Shown here in pieces: positions 1-11,529 of a DNA stretch of 64,000 nt. Origin of the DNA: Papio anubis (Eukaryota; Chordata; Mammalia; Primates; Cercopithecidae). The notes under the pieces were generated by a model that was not told the origin of the DNA, did no database searches, and saw only the letters and a list, made by a program, of their open reading frames with translations. Where the stretch lies: NCBI RefSeq assembly GCF_008728515.1, contig NC_044984.1:91497181-91561180 (forward strand), given 5' to 3'. Position 1 is the first letter of the stretch. Every line of letters begins with the position of its first letter. Position numbers and translations under genes: made by a program.

Positions 1-945
1 AGAGTGACTATGAGATGAAATTCCTCAGAGTTATTTTTCAAGATGCGAGAGGCAGCAAAAATATATTCCTGGCTAAAACAGAAAAAAATTTAATCAATGA
101 AGATAAAAATATGAAATTTTTTTCCAATGGGGAAAAAAAGGTCTTGGAAACTTCCCTAAAATGAATGAGAAGTTTCTTTAGAGGAAATCTACTTCTGCAT
201 ACCTGAAATTGATTTATTTTTGTTTCCCTCTGGGTTATTGGTCTTCATCTGGTCTTCTAGATTTTGCACTATAACGTCATTCTTTTTTGTCTTTTCTCCG
301 TCATCTTTCAATGACTTCAAAAACACCTCTCCAGGACTGATTATGAAACTTCAGTGACATTCAGTAACTGTGTTTTTGGGTATTTTTTCTTTGTTCAATA
401 TTCCTACATATTTGTAGGATGTAAACTGAGTGTCCTGTTCCTAAGAATTTAAAGGACTTTTGAGGATGCACATATGTGCAGTAATGAATAGACAAGTCAC
501 AGACGTGAAGTCCAATAGGAGTTCAGGAGAAAGAAGAAGGATCCCTTTGGGCTGGTTTATCATGGTAAATTCCATGAAGGAGGTGAGGTTTAGATAGGGA
601 GTTTAGTAGTGGAGAGATCATGGATAATGCTGTGTGGGGAGAAGTAGACTAAAAAAATCATGAACAAATTGAACGTGGGGGTGTTGAGCAGTTGGTGAGG
701 AGACTGATCTGATGAGAGTAGAAATTAGTTATTAAGAAGTGAGGGTCAACTGAAATATAACCTGTGGAGCTTGAGTAATTATATGTGGTAAAAGGGAATT
801 AAGTGTTCTGAGAATGAGAACATGAATATATAATTGCCAAATCATTTATGTATTGCATTTATGCATTTATGCATAAATACATGAATGGAAGCACCAGATC
901 CTATAATTGCATTTCTTTGTTTCTCATTCTTGAAGACACTTGTTT
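1..945. other. Unique AT-rich DNA, no feature recognised
   Basis: I see no transposon, RNA gene or long reading frame here. Stop codons are frequent in all frames. Confidence 0.5.
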
Positions 946-991
946 ACACATACACGCGCGTGCGTGCACACACACACACACACACACACAC
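946..991. repeat. (CA)n / CG-interrupted microsatellite
   Basis: An imperfect alternating purine-pyrimidine tract: a short acgcgcgtgcgtg block followed by about 12 CA units. Such tracts are usually length-polymorphic and can adopt Z-DNA. Confidence 0.9.
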
Positions 992-1057
992 TATGCAAAG
1001 CACTTTGTTGAACATAAAGCTCCATTGTAGCACTTAATTAACATGATGGATTTTTAC

Positions 1058-1353
1058 TTTTTTTTTTTTTGAGACAAGATCTCATTCTGTCACCCAGGCT
1101 AGAGTGCAGTGGCATGATCTTGGCTCACTGCAGCCTCGACCTCCCAGGCTCAAGGAATCCTCCTACCTCAGCTGCCTGAGTAGCTGGGACTGCAGGCATG
1201 CACAACCATGCCTGGCTAATTTTGTTCATTTTTTGTAAAGACGAGATCTCACTATTTTGCCCAGGTTGGTCTCAAACTCCTGAATTTAAGAGATCCTTCT
1301 GCCTCAGCCTCCCAAAGTGCTGGGACTACAGGCATGAGTCACTGCACTCGGCC
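1058..1353 (-). mobile_element. AluJ-type SINE, antisense, full length
   Basis: Begins with a poly-T tail and runs to the complement of the Alu head ending in 'ggcc'. Diagnostic old-Alu words include 'cagcctcgacctcc' and 'caggctcaaggaatcctcc', typical of AluJ. Flanking target duplications: 'atgatggattttt' (1043-1055) and 'atgatgaattttt' (1354-1366), 12 of 13 identical. Confidence 0.93.
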
Positions 1354-1403
1354 ATGATGAATTTTTGGGTGAGGAGATACCAAATTTTGTATCTGAGCAT
1401 ATC

Positions 1404-1471
1404 ATTTCTATTAGATAAATTTATCTAAATTTCTATTAGACAAATTTCTATTAGATAAATCTATTAGATAA
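1404..1471. repeat. Degenerate tandem repeat, unit about 15 bp
   Basis: The word 'tttctattagataaat' or a close variant recurs at about 1405, 1430 and 1446, with a truncated copy at 1461. Units differ by small substitutions and length changes, so this is an old short minisatellite. Confidence 0.75.
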
Positions 1472-1939
1472 GGGACGAATATATGGCCTTCTGCTGGGGA
1501 AATAGAAATTAATAAATACAAAAATTCCATTAATGAGTCTGGATGAAAACAAAATTATGGTAACTAAATGATTTAAATACCAGATTGTCCTTTAGAAATA
1601 TACATTGAAAAAAAGATGAAGTAAAGACATTCGGACACAAAAAAATGTCAGGAATGATATAAGAATATCTTCTCATATATAGGTAAGAGAGGTAAGCGGG
1701 GACAAAGGATCTGCATTTAGTAATACTATAAAAAGAATGATGAAACTTATTCCAGCATCAATTTTTAATTCATATGAAACTAGAGTGGTAAAGAATAAAA
1801 GGATAAAATGTAATTTATTTGGAACCAGCATGAATTGTTGAATAACTGAAATATGGGATTGAGAATTTTATAAAGATTTCAAAATATTTGTGCAAACAAA
1901 ATTTCTCTATTTTAAAATAACTTTAAAAAAATAGTAATA

Positions 1940-2355
1940 ATCAAAACACCACCGCTACCTTTCCTTGACAGTCCTTGACTTATTTGCTGTCAGACTCCTT
2001 CTTTGCTGTTTTCTACCACATGCTGCGAGATATGTCAGCTGCCATTTTGCTGGGTTCCGCCCTGGAAACAATTCGTAGGAGATTGGAGGGTGAAGGGAAG
2101 GGAGATGCCAGGGTATTTATTCCTCTGTCTCTCTGCCCTCATTGCTCTGCCTTCAGGCAGGTGGCTCAGCCTCTGGGCTGTGGAAATACCACCCCTTTTT
2201 CTTAGGGCAAGAGGCTTTCTGTATTGTTAATCTCTGGTTGCTTCATTGTCCACTTTGGTTATTCATCTCTTTCATCAACTGCATAACACATTTCCTCCAG
2301 TATTAAATTCCTTCTGTTTTAAATACCGTTTTCTTGCTTGGACCCTGACTAATAT
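1940..2355 (+). repeat. Probable ancient interspersed repeat, family not assigned
   Basis: More GC-rich than its surroundings and ending in 'tggaccctgactaata', an ending I associate with old mammalian interspersed repeats. I cannot name the family. Frames of about 75 codons here (1975-2230) show no domain and overlap one another in different frames. Confidence 0.4.
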
Positions 2356-2364
2356 GTTAGTTTT

Positions 2365-3029
2365 ATATGGATAGTACAAGGAATAAAATAGACCTTGTCT
2401 ACAGTAGACCCGTCTGAGATATTTGGAAAAAGTGTTCAGAGTTTTATTTAATACCTTCTGAATTTAGAGGAATCATACTTAACACTACAGGCTTTCACAG
2501 AAGTACTGCAGGACTTAATTACAGGGCAAAAATCTCTTGGCAACTCAGAAATTATCTCTAAGTATTGCTTGCTGAATCGTCACTAAATACTTGATAAATT
2601 CCCAAGTTCTGTAATGTATCTTATCTATAACAACCCAGATAAATGCTTCTCAGTGATAAATTTGTTTTAATTCCTTTGGCATGTTTAGGGATACATGTTT
2701 ATTTTTTGTGGGGGTAAGTTATTGTAATTTTAACTTTATTAATCTTTTGTTGTCTTTATTAACTTATATAATAACTTAATTAATCCTTTATTACCTTATT
2801 GGTTTGACCAAAGAACAAATGGTCATAGTGTCTAAAAGGGTCTACCTTTCTCAATCAAGTGTATTTCACAGCAGTTCCAGCACATTATCAGGTAATACTA
2901 TAAGAACTTTGTCAGTCTGTTATCCTTACAGTCCTGATTCAGTGGCAAAATCTCTTTGTATGATGTTGACCTACAATGACTGACTTCTATTCTGGACCTA
3001 TGGTACTTGACTGTCCAGATCAGTTTTGT
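2365..3029. other. Unique AT-rich DNA
   Basis: No recognisable element; short TTATTAA-rich segments near 2730-2800. Confidence 0.4.
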
Positions 3030-3044
3030 TCAAGTGTAGTTTAA

Positions 3045-3210
3045 GAAATGCTTATGTGGAACTCACCTGAGGGTGCTTGTTAAAAATGCAAATGCAGAAT
3101 TAGAATTTTTGAAAGGAAGGCATGAAAACTTGAATTTTAATAAGTGGTTTTTTTTTTGTTTTGTTTTTTTTTTTTTTTTTTAGCCTACTAGAGTTTACGA
3201 AACCCTGGGT
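3045..3210 (+). mobile_element. Possible MER5A-like hAT remnant with an internal T-rich run
   Basis: 'actcacctgagggtgcttgttaaaaatgca' is close to the MER5A interior, and the 3' part resembles its closing half. It is interrupted at 3147-3182 by a T-rich run containing 'ttgttttg'. Divergence is high. Confidence 0.4.
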
Positions 3211-4717
3211 ACTAATAAATGCAGAATTTCCATTACACTGTATTTTATCTCCTTAGTGAGATCAATGACTTCCCTAGAAAGTTTCCTTCTTCCAGTCTTT
3301 CGCCTTCACAATGCCTGGCAGAGCAATAAGCAATTAGTAAATGTGCAATAAGTACTTGGAAAATTGATTTGAGTTCCTTTATCAACCCAAATATGAGGAA
3401 TAATTACTGGAGCATTATCCTAATGATAATGATTATTGTTGTTTTTAAAAGATGAACAACATAAATAATTATCCAACAAAAGTGAGGTAAATCTATAGTA
3501 AAAGAATAGAATGGATATTAAAAGAAAATCTGTAAGCATCGATGAAATATCTAAGGATAATGATATTGGACATTATGAAATAGGAATTTAAAAAGGGCAA
3601 ATCATGCTAGACGAACTTGATAGCTTTTTTTTGATAGAGCTACAAGATCAGTACACAAATGTAATGTGAAATTGTAGATGCAATCTATCTCAATTTTGGT
3701 AAAGTGTTTGATAATGTCACATGAAATTTTCCATCTTGAATTAATTGAAATTGGCTTTGGTGTGAACCTCTTATTGTCTGTTAGATGCTAGGAAGACCAC
3801 TAAGATAAAATCATGATTAATCTGATGACAAGATATTTCAGATGTGAGGACTAGGTTTGCCTTCATTTACCCTCTTAGTGTTTGATTTTTGAGGCTCTGT
3901 TTAAATAAGTTGATGACATTTTACATTTGTGTTTCATTAAAACTTGTTGAAATCACCAGGGAAAGAGAAATTATACAAAGATGTATTCAGATATCATAAA
4001 TATTCATATTTTATACCATTGACAACCTTCAAGTTCTTAAATATTCTACAAACGTACGCAGTTATGTTCACATACAGCCTTTTCTAGACTTTGTGAATGT
4101 ACAAGCATATGCCTATTTCAAACATATTTAGAGCTGCCAGATTTATCAAGTAAAAATACAGGCAACCCTAACTATACTCAGAATTAAATCTCAAACACAG
4201 ATGCATTAGGAGGTTATATGAAAACGTTGTGATAATAATTATATTTAATCTTCTAGGCTTGCTGAGTCAATTCTTTTAGGTCTAACCTGCTTTCATGGAC
4301 TAATATAAATGATCTGAAAGATGATACAGCTGTCTAAACAGATACGCTTAGGTGTGAATTGGAAACAGCAGATTAAAAAGGATATTGAAATTTTCCTTTT
4401 CCTATGATTTTGAGGAAAACATTACCTAAACTATTGTATTTTAAAAATAATATTTGTAGAAAATAATAGGATTGTTTAGAGCTAAAGAATTTAATTCATG
4501 TAAGTTAGAAATATGAGAAGAAATAAATATGTGTAGTTGATTGGGATGATAACTGAGAGTGTGATGTGCTGAGATAGTTATCTAATAATATCCAAAAGAT
4601 AGAAACACTGCAGAATTAGTTTCCATGGTACATAGGTATTAATGAATAACATTAAGTAAACGAAAATTGAAACAGTGATACCAAGGTGAACTATTTTAGT
4701 TATAAAACTCTCATAAG
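3211..4717. other. Unique AT-rich DNA, nothing recognised
   Basis: About 1.5 kb without an identifiable transposon, exon-like segment or tandem repeat. Confidence 0.45.
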
Positions 4718-4730
4718 AAAATGTTGGGTA

Positions 4731-5070
4731 TTTGGCTTATGCCTTTAATCCCAGCACTTTGGGAGGCCAAGGTGGGCAAATTGCTTGAGGCTAGGAGTTT
4801 CAGACCAGATTGGCCAATGTGGTAAAACCCCATCTCTACTAAAAATACAAAAATTAGCTGGGTGTGTTGGCGTGTACTCCAGCTACTCTGGAGGCTGAGG
4901 CAGGAGAATCGCTTGAACCCAGGAGGCAGAGGTTGCAGTGAGCAATCATGCTACTGCACTTCAGCCTGGGGGACAGAGAGAAACTCTGTCTTCAAAAAAA
5001 AAAAAAAAAAAGAAAAAGAAAAAGAAAAAGAAAAAAAAGAAAAGAAAGAAAGAGAGAGAGAGAAAAAAGG
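4731..5070 (+). mobile_element. AluS-type SINE, 5' truncated, long GA-rich tail
   Basis: Starts inside the Alu head ('ggcttatgcctttaatcccagc') and has both monomers. The tail from about 4995 has expanded into AAAAAG, GAAA and GA units. A perfect 13-bp target duplication 'aaaatgttgggta' flanks it at 4718-4730 and 5071-5083, which fixes both ends. Confidence 0.93.
4995..5070. repeat. A-rich/GA-rich microsatellite in the Alu tail
   Basis: A18 followed by AAAAAG units, GAAA units, then (GA)n: a polypurine run of about 75 nt derived from the Alu poly-A tail. Confidence 0.9.
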
Positions 5071-5234
5071 AAAATGTTGGGTAGTCTAACTTTTAATATA
5101 TTTAAAATTCAACTAAAACCCGGCATATGCTTGGAAGGAGTTTTATCTCGAAATGACAACTTCTAATTTCTCATTTCCTCTGATTGTGTGACCTTTTAAT
5201 TTTTCTATATAAGTGTACTAATGATAGTAACTTT

Positions 5235-5677
5235 AGTACTAAGCATCATATTGTGTGCTATGCACTTTTACCAGGATTAGCTACCAAATCCTCTCAACAA
5301 CTGAAGAATATGACTCTTTTTAAAAAATACTTTTATTTTAGGTTCAGGGGTACATGTGCAGATTTGTTATATAGGTAAACTGGTGACATGGGGGTGTGAA
5401 ATGTAGATTATTTTATAACCTAGCTACTAAGCCTAGTACTAATAGTTTTTTTTTTTTTTTCTGCTCCTCTCTCTCCTCCCACCCTCCACCCTCTGGTAGG
5501 CCCCAGCGTCTGTTGTTCCCAGGAGGGTGACTCTTTTCATCCTCATTTTATAAAAGAACTTGAGGCTCTGCTAAATTAAGTGACTTGACCAAGGTCAAAT
5601 AGTGAAGAAGCTGGGATTTGAACCCAGACCTGCCAGTTTCCAAAGCCTGTGCACTTAGCCACAATGCTACATTGCCT
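5235..5677 (-). mobile_element. MIR SINE, antisense, split by an L1 fragment
   Basis: Left part (about 5235-5320) matches the start of the MIR reverse complement ('aaatcctctcaacaac'). The right part (5538-5677) continues with 'cctcattttataaaagaacttgag' through 'gggatttgaacccag'. The halves are colinear once the L1 piece and one duplicated target site are removed. Confidence 0.85.
5321..5527 (-). mobile_element. L1 3'-UTR fragment, antisense, inserted in a MIR
   Basis: Antisense L1 3' end ('ttttattttaggttcagggg', 'tacatgtgcag') down to 'tgtctgttgttccc', where the copy is 5' truncated. A perfect 10-bp target duplication 'tgactctttt' lies at 5311-5320 and 5528-5537. Sequence is of L1PB/L1MA age. 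Confidence 0.88.
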
Positions 5678-6061
5678 CTTGCAGTAACTAAGGGGGTTTC
5701 GATTTAATTCATAAAAATATTAGTATTATTTTAAGCAGTAAGCTTTACTGGTACATTTGAAATTATTCAATTTATTCAAATTTGGCTTAAACTCAACTCT
5801 TTAGAAATAAATTTGTTGGGTAAAGTGAGACATATCTGCATTGCTCCAATTTCTTCATACTGTCAGAGATATTAGTAAGCCCCACCCTAATCATAATCTA
5901 TGCTGGTGATGATGTGGGTTCATGAACATAAAAAATGCTTCATGCACTTTTCCTGAAATATCTATAGGATGATCTCTTAGGACTAGAAAATGTCAGCATT
6001 CTCTCAGGGGAAAATCTGGTAGTTGATCCTAGAGAAAAATATTTAAAAGAGGATTAAACAG

Positions 6062-6372
6062 GGCCGGGCATGGTGGCTTACACCTGTAATCCCAGCACTT
6101 TGGGAGACCGAGACGGGTGGGTCATGAGGTCAGGAGATCGAGACCATCTTGGCTAACACGGTGAAACCCCGTCTCTACTAAAAATACAAAAAATTAGCTG
6201 GGCGTGGTGGCGGGCACCTGTAATCCCAGCAACTCGGGAGGCTGAGGCAGGAGAATGGTGTGAACCTGGGAGGCGGAGCTTGCAGTGAGCCGAGATCACG
6301 CCACTGTACTCCAGCCTAGGAGACAGAGCAAGACTCCATCTCAAAAGAAAAAAAAAAAAAAAGAGAGAGAGA
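6062..6372 (+). mobile_element. AluY-type SINE, full length
   Basis: Head 'ggccgggcatggtggc', AluY words 'ggagaatggtgtgaacctgg' and 'ggcggagcttgcagtgagcc', and an A-tail ending in GA repeats. Target duplications 'gaggattaaacag' (6049-6061) and 'gaggattaaatag' (6373-6385), 12 of 13 identical. Confidence 0.95.
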
Positions 6373-6385
6373 GAGGATTAAATAG

Positions 6386-7365
6386 AGGACCTGAATGTGT
6401 TTCTCTTATCCTCTCCTAATATCATTTTTCAAACAATGATTTTTTGGGGGAAAATATATTAAAAGGAAAGATCTTTGGTATCTTACGGTATGCACCTTAG
6501 TAAGTCATTTAACCTTTCTGGTCCTGACTACTTCATAAAAGATAGTGTAGTGATTATAGGCTCAGGTTCCGAAACCTAACTGCTGAGCTTCAGATCTGGA
6601 CCTGAGGCTATCTGCATCTGGGTTAGACATAGATTTACCTTCCTTTCCAAAACTAGACAACTAGATGATATTGATGCCATTGGAAGTTATAAAGACATCG
6701 GACATCAGACCATGAAGGACAGGGATTCCTGAGAGATGGGAAACAAACAAAGTGAGTGCTACAATTGTCCTCCTTGCTGCCAGAAGTGAATTTCCAGGCT
6801 GAGGTGCAGGGAAGGGAACCCAGGCCTGGCAAGGCAGTCTGAGTTGAGAAGACAGAGCTGAGTCCAGAGAGACCAAGGCTTGAGTCTATAAGGCAGAGCA
6901 TTGGAGAGAAGACAGCTACGTCAAGCAACAACCCTGGAGATCCACAGAGGGTCCTCTTGAGTCTTTAGCTGAGAACTGATCAGCACATTCATGGGAAGTA
7001 ATTATGCAAGAATAGGAAAAGAATTACCTGAAAAGATTAGAGGGACCATAATAGGTGCTCACACAGTACTGGGACCGGTTCCTGTTCCCACCAGCCAGAA
7101 GAGAAAAATGTCATAATTTATGGGGCATCAGGTACTATGTTGTGAGGTATTTTGCTCAGTAGTGAGAAATAATTAGACTTTGAATAACACTGGTTGTGCC
7201 CTGCCCAGAAAACCTTAAAACCAAGACCTAAAAGAACCAAAATTTTGCCAAATATCTTAATTATATTCCAGAATACAAGAAAATAATACAAAAATATCTA
7301 TATCTAACAACTTAAAATTCACAATGTCTGGTTTCCAATAAAAAAAAAATTGCCAAATCTAAACT
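6386..7365. other. Mostly unidentified; possible old MIR remnants near 6485-6600
   Basis: 'aagtcatttaacctttctgg' and 'tagtgtagtgattatagg' resemble MIR segments but are too short to call. The antisense frames at 6653-6931 (up to 92 codons) have no recognisable domain. The end of the block (7310-7350) looks like an old repeat that I cannot name. Confidence 0.35.
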
Positions 7366-7545
7366 TAACCACTTACCAGCTGCATCTTGTGTGAGGGCTC
7401 AGACTCTCTAATCCTCTATTTCCCTATCTTCAAATGAGGATGATAATAATGCTTTTTATAGAATTAGGAAGAGCAAATGACTGCTCATATGTCAAGTACT
7501 TAGCATACTGCATGGCACATAGTAAGCAGTCAACAGATAATACTC
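7366..7545 (+). mobile_element. MIR SINE, sense
   Basis: 'acttaccagctgcatcttgtg', then 'caaatgaggatgataataatg' and 'gcatggcacatagtaagcag' follow the MIR consensus order from its core to its 3' end. Confidence 0.82.
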
Positions 7546-7565
7546 ATAGATTACTCTCTCTCTCT

Positions 7566-7872
7566 TTTTTTTTTTTTTTTCCTGAAGCGGAGTCTCACTC
7601 TGTCACCCAAGCTGGAGTACAGTGGTGCGATCTCGGCTCACTGCAAGCTCTGCCTCTCGGGTTCACGCCATTCTCCTGCCTCAGCCTCCCAAGTAGCTGG
7701 GACTATAGGCGCCCGCTACCACACCTAGCTAATTTTTTTTTTTTTTTGCATTTTTAATAGAGAAGGGGTTTCATTGTGTTAGCCAGGATGGTCTCCATCT
7801 CCTGACCTTGTGACCCCCCACCTCAGCCTCCCAAAGTGTTGGGATTACAGGCGTAAGCCACGGCACCTGGCC
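7566..7872 (-). mobile_element. AluY-type SINE, antisense
   Basis: Poly-T start, 'ggttcacgccattctcctgc' (AluY word), ending in 'cacctggcc'. Probable target duplication 'agattactct' (7548-7557) and 'aaattactct' (7873-7882). Confidence 0.93.
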
Positions 7873-8000
7873 AAATTACTCTTATGGTTGTTATTTGTGA
7901 AGAACCACATTTCTTACACAAACCTTTGGGATAGTTGTTGAAGACCTTTCCACCTCTAACATCTACATATCCATGAAATACAGAAGAGCACTGGTCATTG

Positions 8001-8306
8001 TTTTTTGTTTGTTTGTTTGTTTGTTTTGAGATGGAGCCTTGCTCTGTCGCCAGATTGGAGTACAGTGGCCCAGTCTCGGCTCACTGCAACCTCCGCCTCC
8101 TGGGTTCAAGCGATTACCCTGCCTCAGCCTCCCAAGTAGCTGAAACTACAGGCATACGCCACCACACCTGGCTAATTTTTTGTATTTTAGTACAGATGGG
8201 GTTTCACCACGTTGGCCAGGATGGTCTCGATCTCCTAAACTTGTGATCCACCCACCTCGGCCTCCCAGAGTGTTGGAATAACAGGCGTGAGCCACTGTGC
8301 TCGGCT
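8001..8306 (-). mobile_element. AluS-type SINE (Sc/Sp-like), antisense
   Basis: (TTTG)n tail, then a complete antisense Alu with 'ggttcaagcgattaccctgc' and 'ttggccaggatggtctcgatc'. Perfect 15-bp target duplications 'gagcactggtcattg' at 7986-8000 and 8307-8321. Confidence 0.95.
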
Positions 8307-8321
8307 GAGCACTGGTCATTG

Positions 8322-9794
8322 TTAAAGTAAAGACATTTCCTCTAAGATACAACCACCACTTTGGTTTTTAGTAGCATCCCTACCACCCCCAATTTTATGC
8401 TAAAAAGTGGTTGGGAATGTACAGAGGGTAACAAGAATTTAAATACTCTACAGATAAAAATCTGAGTTTTGTGAGTTGCAGACTTTTAGTCAGTGAAAAC
8501 AAAGTAAAAAGAAAATGCTGCCATACAAATGTCATTATTTGAGAGCCTTTTCTAACAGGAAAATGGGACACCAGGATTGACTTGAATCTTCTCTTGACTG
8601 CCACCATTTGCCAAATCCTTGGTCAGTTGTGTCATAACTGCCTCCCAGGATCCCTTACTCACCTAGTATTATTTTTTGGCCTCCTTTTCCGTTTTCCTGT
8701 GTTACCACTTAGTCCGTTTGGCCTTCTATATTATCCTAATCCCACCAGAGCCACAGGGACCAAGAATGCAGGGCTACATGATGAAGCTCATGCCATTATC
8801 AGCCAGTGATCCCATCTCTGGCTCCAAATGCTGTTATTTTGAACATGTGTGGCTTGAACAAGTGGTCAGCTCTATTAGCTTCTTAATGCAATTTCATATT
8901 TAGCAAAACAGAATAGAATCTGTTGTATTGAATTTGATGTTATAGAGCCTAACATAAAAAGGTAAACTAATTGAAGTTACTTTAGATGTGTTTATTTTTG
9001 TTTCTACTCATTTTAGCATACGACTCTGATTTCTGGCATTACCCAGATTTCTGATGCTTTCTTTTTAAATACATATTTCAGGGTTCTACCCCAATATTTC
9101 CTTTCATGACCTTTCTTTCCTGGATTACTGTATTCTTCATTTTATTTTATTTGCTTTTTAGATGCTTGCACATGGCACCTCTAAAGGTTGTTAGCATTTG
9201 TCAGCTCTCAGAATGACAGTTCTATTCACTATAGGAGACAAGTCATTTTCTTCCTGAAGAAAGGGGAAGCTAATCTCCTCCCACAGTAACATGTTTTGAG
9301 AAATATAATACAGTGGGAAAATGTACCAATTATTTTGCTGCAAATTGTCTCCCTTCTGCTAGATAGACAATCATATCAACATTTTCGAACACTTTTTTTT
9401 TGTTGTTGCAGTTTTATAACACAACTTGCGTCCCGCAAAGTTAAACTTGATGTTGTAAAAAAAATGAGTGAATGTTCCATAAACTCTATGAGTGATAATA
9501 TATTGCTATGTGGTTCTGGGCAGCTATCATTTGAGATTTCATTCCTGTTGATAGCTTCCACCCAAGCCCTTTAGCAAGAACATTTGTTTTCCATCATTCA
9601 GGATCATTCAGGGGCAGGAGCCAGGAAAATGGCTGGATCGCTTACTTATTCTTCATGAATTTGGCAGGAGAAATTAGATATGGGGTGTTTACTATATATT
9701 CATTTTTCTCTGACATCTTTAATGATTAGAGGGCAGTGGGAAGTGCATAACTTCTTTTTTGAGTCCACATCTAAAATGGTTTGCCCATAACTTT
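8322..9794. other. Unique DNA, no feature recognised
   Basis: About 1.5 kb without a recognisable transposon. Frames of 60-92 codons overlap on both strands, which argues against coding. Confidence 0.45.
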
Positions 9795-9965
9795 AGATTT
9801 AGAGTGACTTGAGTTCAAGTCCTGACTCATGTATACACTGGCTGAGTCACCTTGGGCAAGTTGCCCACCCTCTCCAAGGCTTACTTTATGCATCTGTAAA
9901 ATGGGAATAATAATAGCATCTTCCCTAGAGGTTGTTTGAGCCAATGCACTCAATGCAGTACCCAA
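9795..9965 (+). mobile_element. MIR SINE, sense
   Basis: 'gacttgagttcaagtcctgac', 'gtcaccttgggcaagttgcc' and 'catctgtaaaatgggaataa' match successive MIR consensus words. Confidence 0.88.
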
Positions 9966-10207
9966 TATCAATGAATAGAAGCATGTTGACTACTGTGATC
10001 ATAACCATGGTCTTCAACACATATTTAAGTGACTTTAAAATAATTATAACCCCTTTTAACATAAAATTAGCACTGCACAAAATCCATTTGTTTTTTTTTT
10101 TTTTTCTCAATAGAGTAGATATATACTGTAAACATGCTCAGCATATGTGAATGTGGCTCGTACAGTTCCTAATACATAGAAGGTGTCTGGTCCATATTAT
10201 TTCCCTC

Positions 10208-10569
10208 TGTCTTAGTCCATTTGGCCTGCTATAACAGAATACCATAGACTGAGTGGGTTATAAACAACAAAAACTTATTTCTCACAGTTTTGGAGGTTGG
10301 GGAGTCCAAGATCAGTAGATTATTTGGGTGCCAGTAGATTCAGGGTCTGGTGCCAGTAGATTCAATGTCTGGTGAGAACTCCCATTCAGGAAGAAGGGTT
10401 GAAGGAGTTCTCCAGGGCCTCTTTCATAAGGGTACTAATCCCATTTATGAGGACAATGCCCTCATGACCCAGTCATCTACCAAAGGCCCCACTTTCTAAT
10501 AACATCATAGTGGGGGATAGAATTTCATCATACGAATTTTGGGGCGACACAAGCATTCAGTCTATACCA
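10208..10569 (-). mobile_element. MaLR LTR (MST/MLT1 type), antisense
   Basis: Antisense LTR from 'tgtcttagtccatttggcc' through 'ggttataaacaacaaaaac' and 'ataagggtactaatcccat' to 'attcagtctatacca'. It has TG...CA ends on the minus strand. No internal retroviral sequence is attached, so it is a solo LTR. It contains a 22-bp tandem duplication (10329-10372). Confidence 0.88.
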
Positions 10570-10609
10570 CCTACTGTATCTGAAGGTAGGTGAAGCTAAA
10601 TTGATGAAA

Positions 10610-11310
10610 ATTCTTTTTAAAAACAAATGTAGAGGTAATACAATGAATAAAAGATAGTTTTTTCAAGAATGGTGCTGGAAAAACTGGACATCCACATGCA
10701 AAAAGAAAAAAAAAAGAATCTAGACACAGACCACCTTATTGTTTTCAGAAAAATTAACTCATGGTGGATCACAGACCTAAATGTAAAATGCAAAACTATT
10801 AAATTCCTAGAAGATAATACAGGAGAAAATCTAGATGACTTTGGCTTTGATAATGACTTTTTAGGTATAACTTAAAGGCACAATCCATGAAAGAAATAAT
10901 TGATAAGCTGGACATCATTAAAGTTAAAAATTTATCCTTTGTGAAAGACTTCGTCAAGAGAAAAAAAGATAAGCCATAGACTGGGAGAAAAAATTTACAA
11001 AAGACATACCTGATAAAGGGCTGTTATCCAAAATAAACAAAAAGTCTTAAAACTGAACAGTAAGAAAACAAACAACCCAATTTAAAAATGAACCAAAGAC
11101 CTTAGCAAATACCTCACTTAATAAGATATACAGGTGACAAATAAGCATATAAAAAGATGACCCATATCATTTATCATCAGGGAAATGCAAATTAAAACAA
11201 TATAAGAAGCCACTACACACTCATTATAATGGCACAAATTCAGAACACTGACAATATCAAATGCTGGTGAGGACGTGGAGCCACGGGAACTCTCATTCAT
11301 TGCTAGTGGG
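10610..11310 (+). mobile_element. Old L1 (L1M) 5' part: ORF2 C-terminal region, sense
   Basis: Encodes degenerate L1 ORF2 C-terminal sequence. An open stretch at 10669-10875 reads 'NSWWITDLNVKCKTIKFLED', and 'gggaaatgcaaattaaaac' and 'gctggtgaggacgtggag' are L1 words. It stops at 'gctagtgggaat' and resumes at about 17047, so one element is split by the insertion between. Confidence 0.88.
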
Positions 11311-11529
11311 AATTTATTTCATTTTTTATTTCTAAATGTTATTGGGGAACAGATGGTGTTTGGTTGCATGAGTAAGTTCTTTAGTGGTGATTTGTGAGAT
11401 TTTGGTACACCCATCACTGGAGCAGTAGCATGGCTATTTGTGTCTTTTATCTCTTACCCACTTCCTACCCTTTCCCCCTGAATCCCCAAAGTCCATCGTG
11501 TCATTCTTATACCTTTGCATCCTCATAAC

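Noticed and set aside
946..991. Alternating purine-pyrimidine tract as a CRISPR-like or regulatory array
   Set aside because: It is a simple CA/CG microsatellite. No spaced direct repeats are present anywhere in the window.
7434..7757. 107-codon plus-strand frame
   Set aside because: It crosses a MIR end and an antisense Alu; the phenylalanine run is the poly-T tail.
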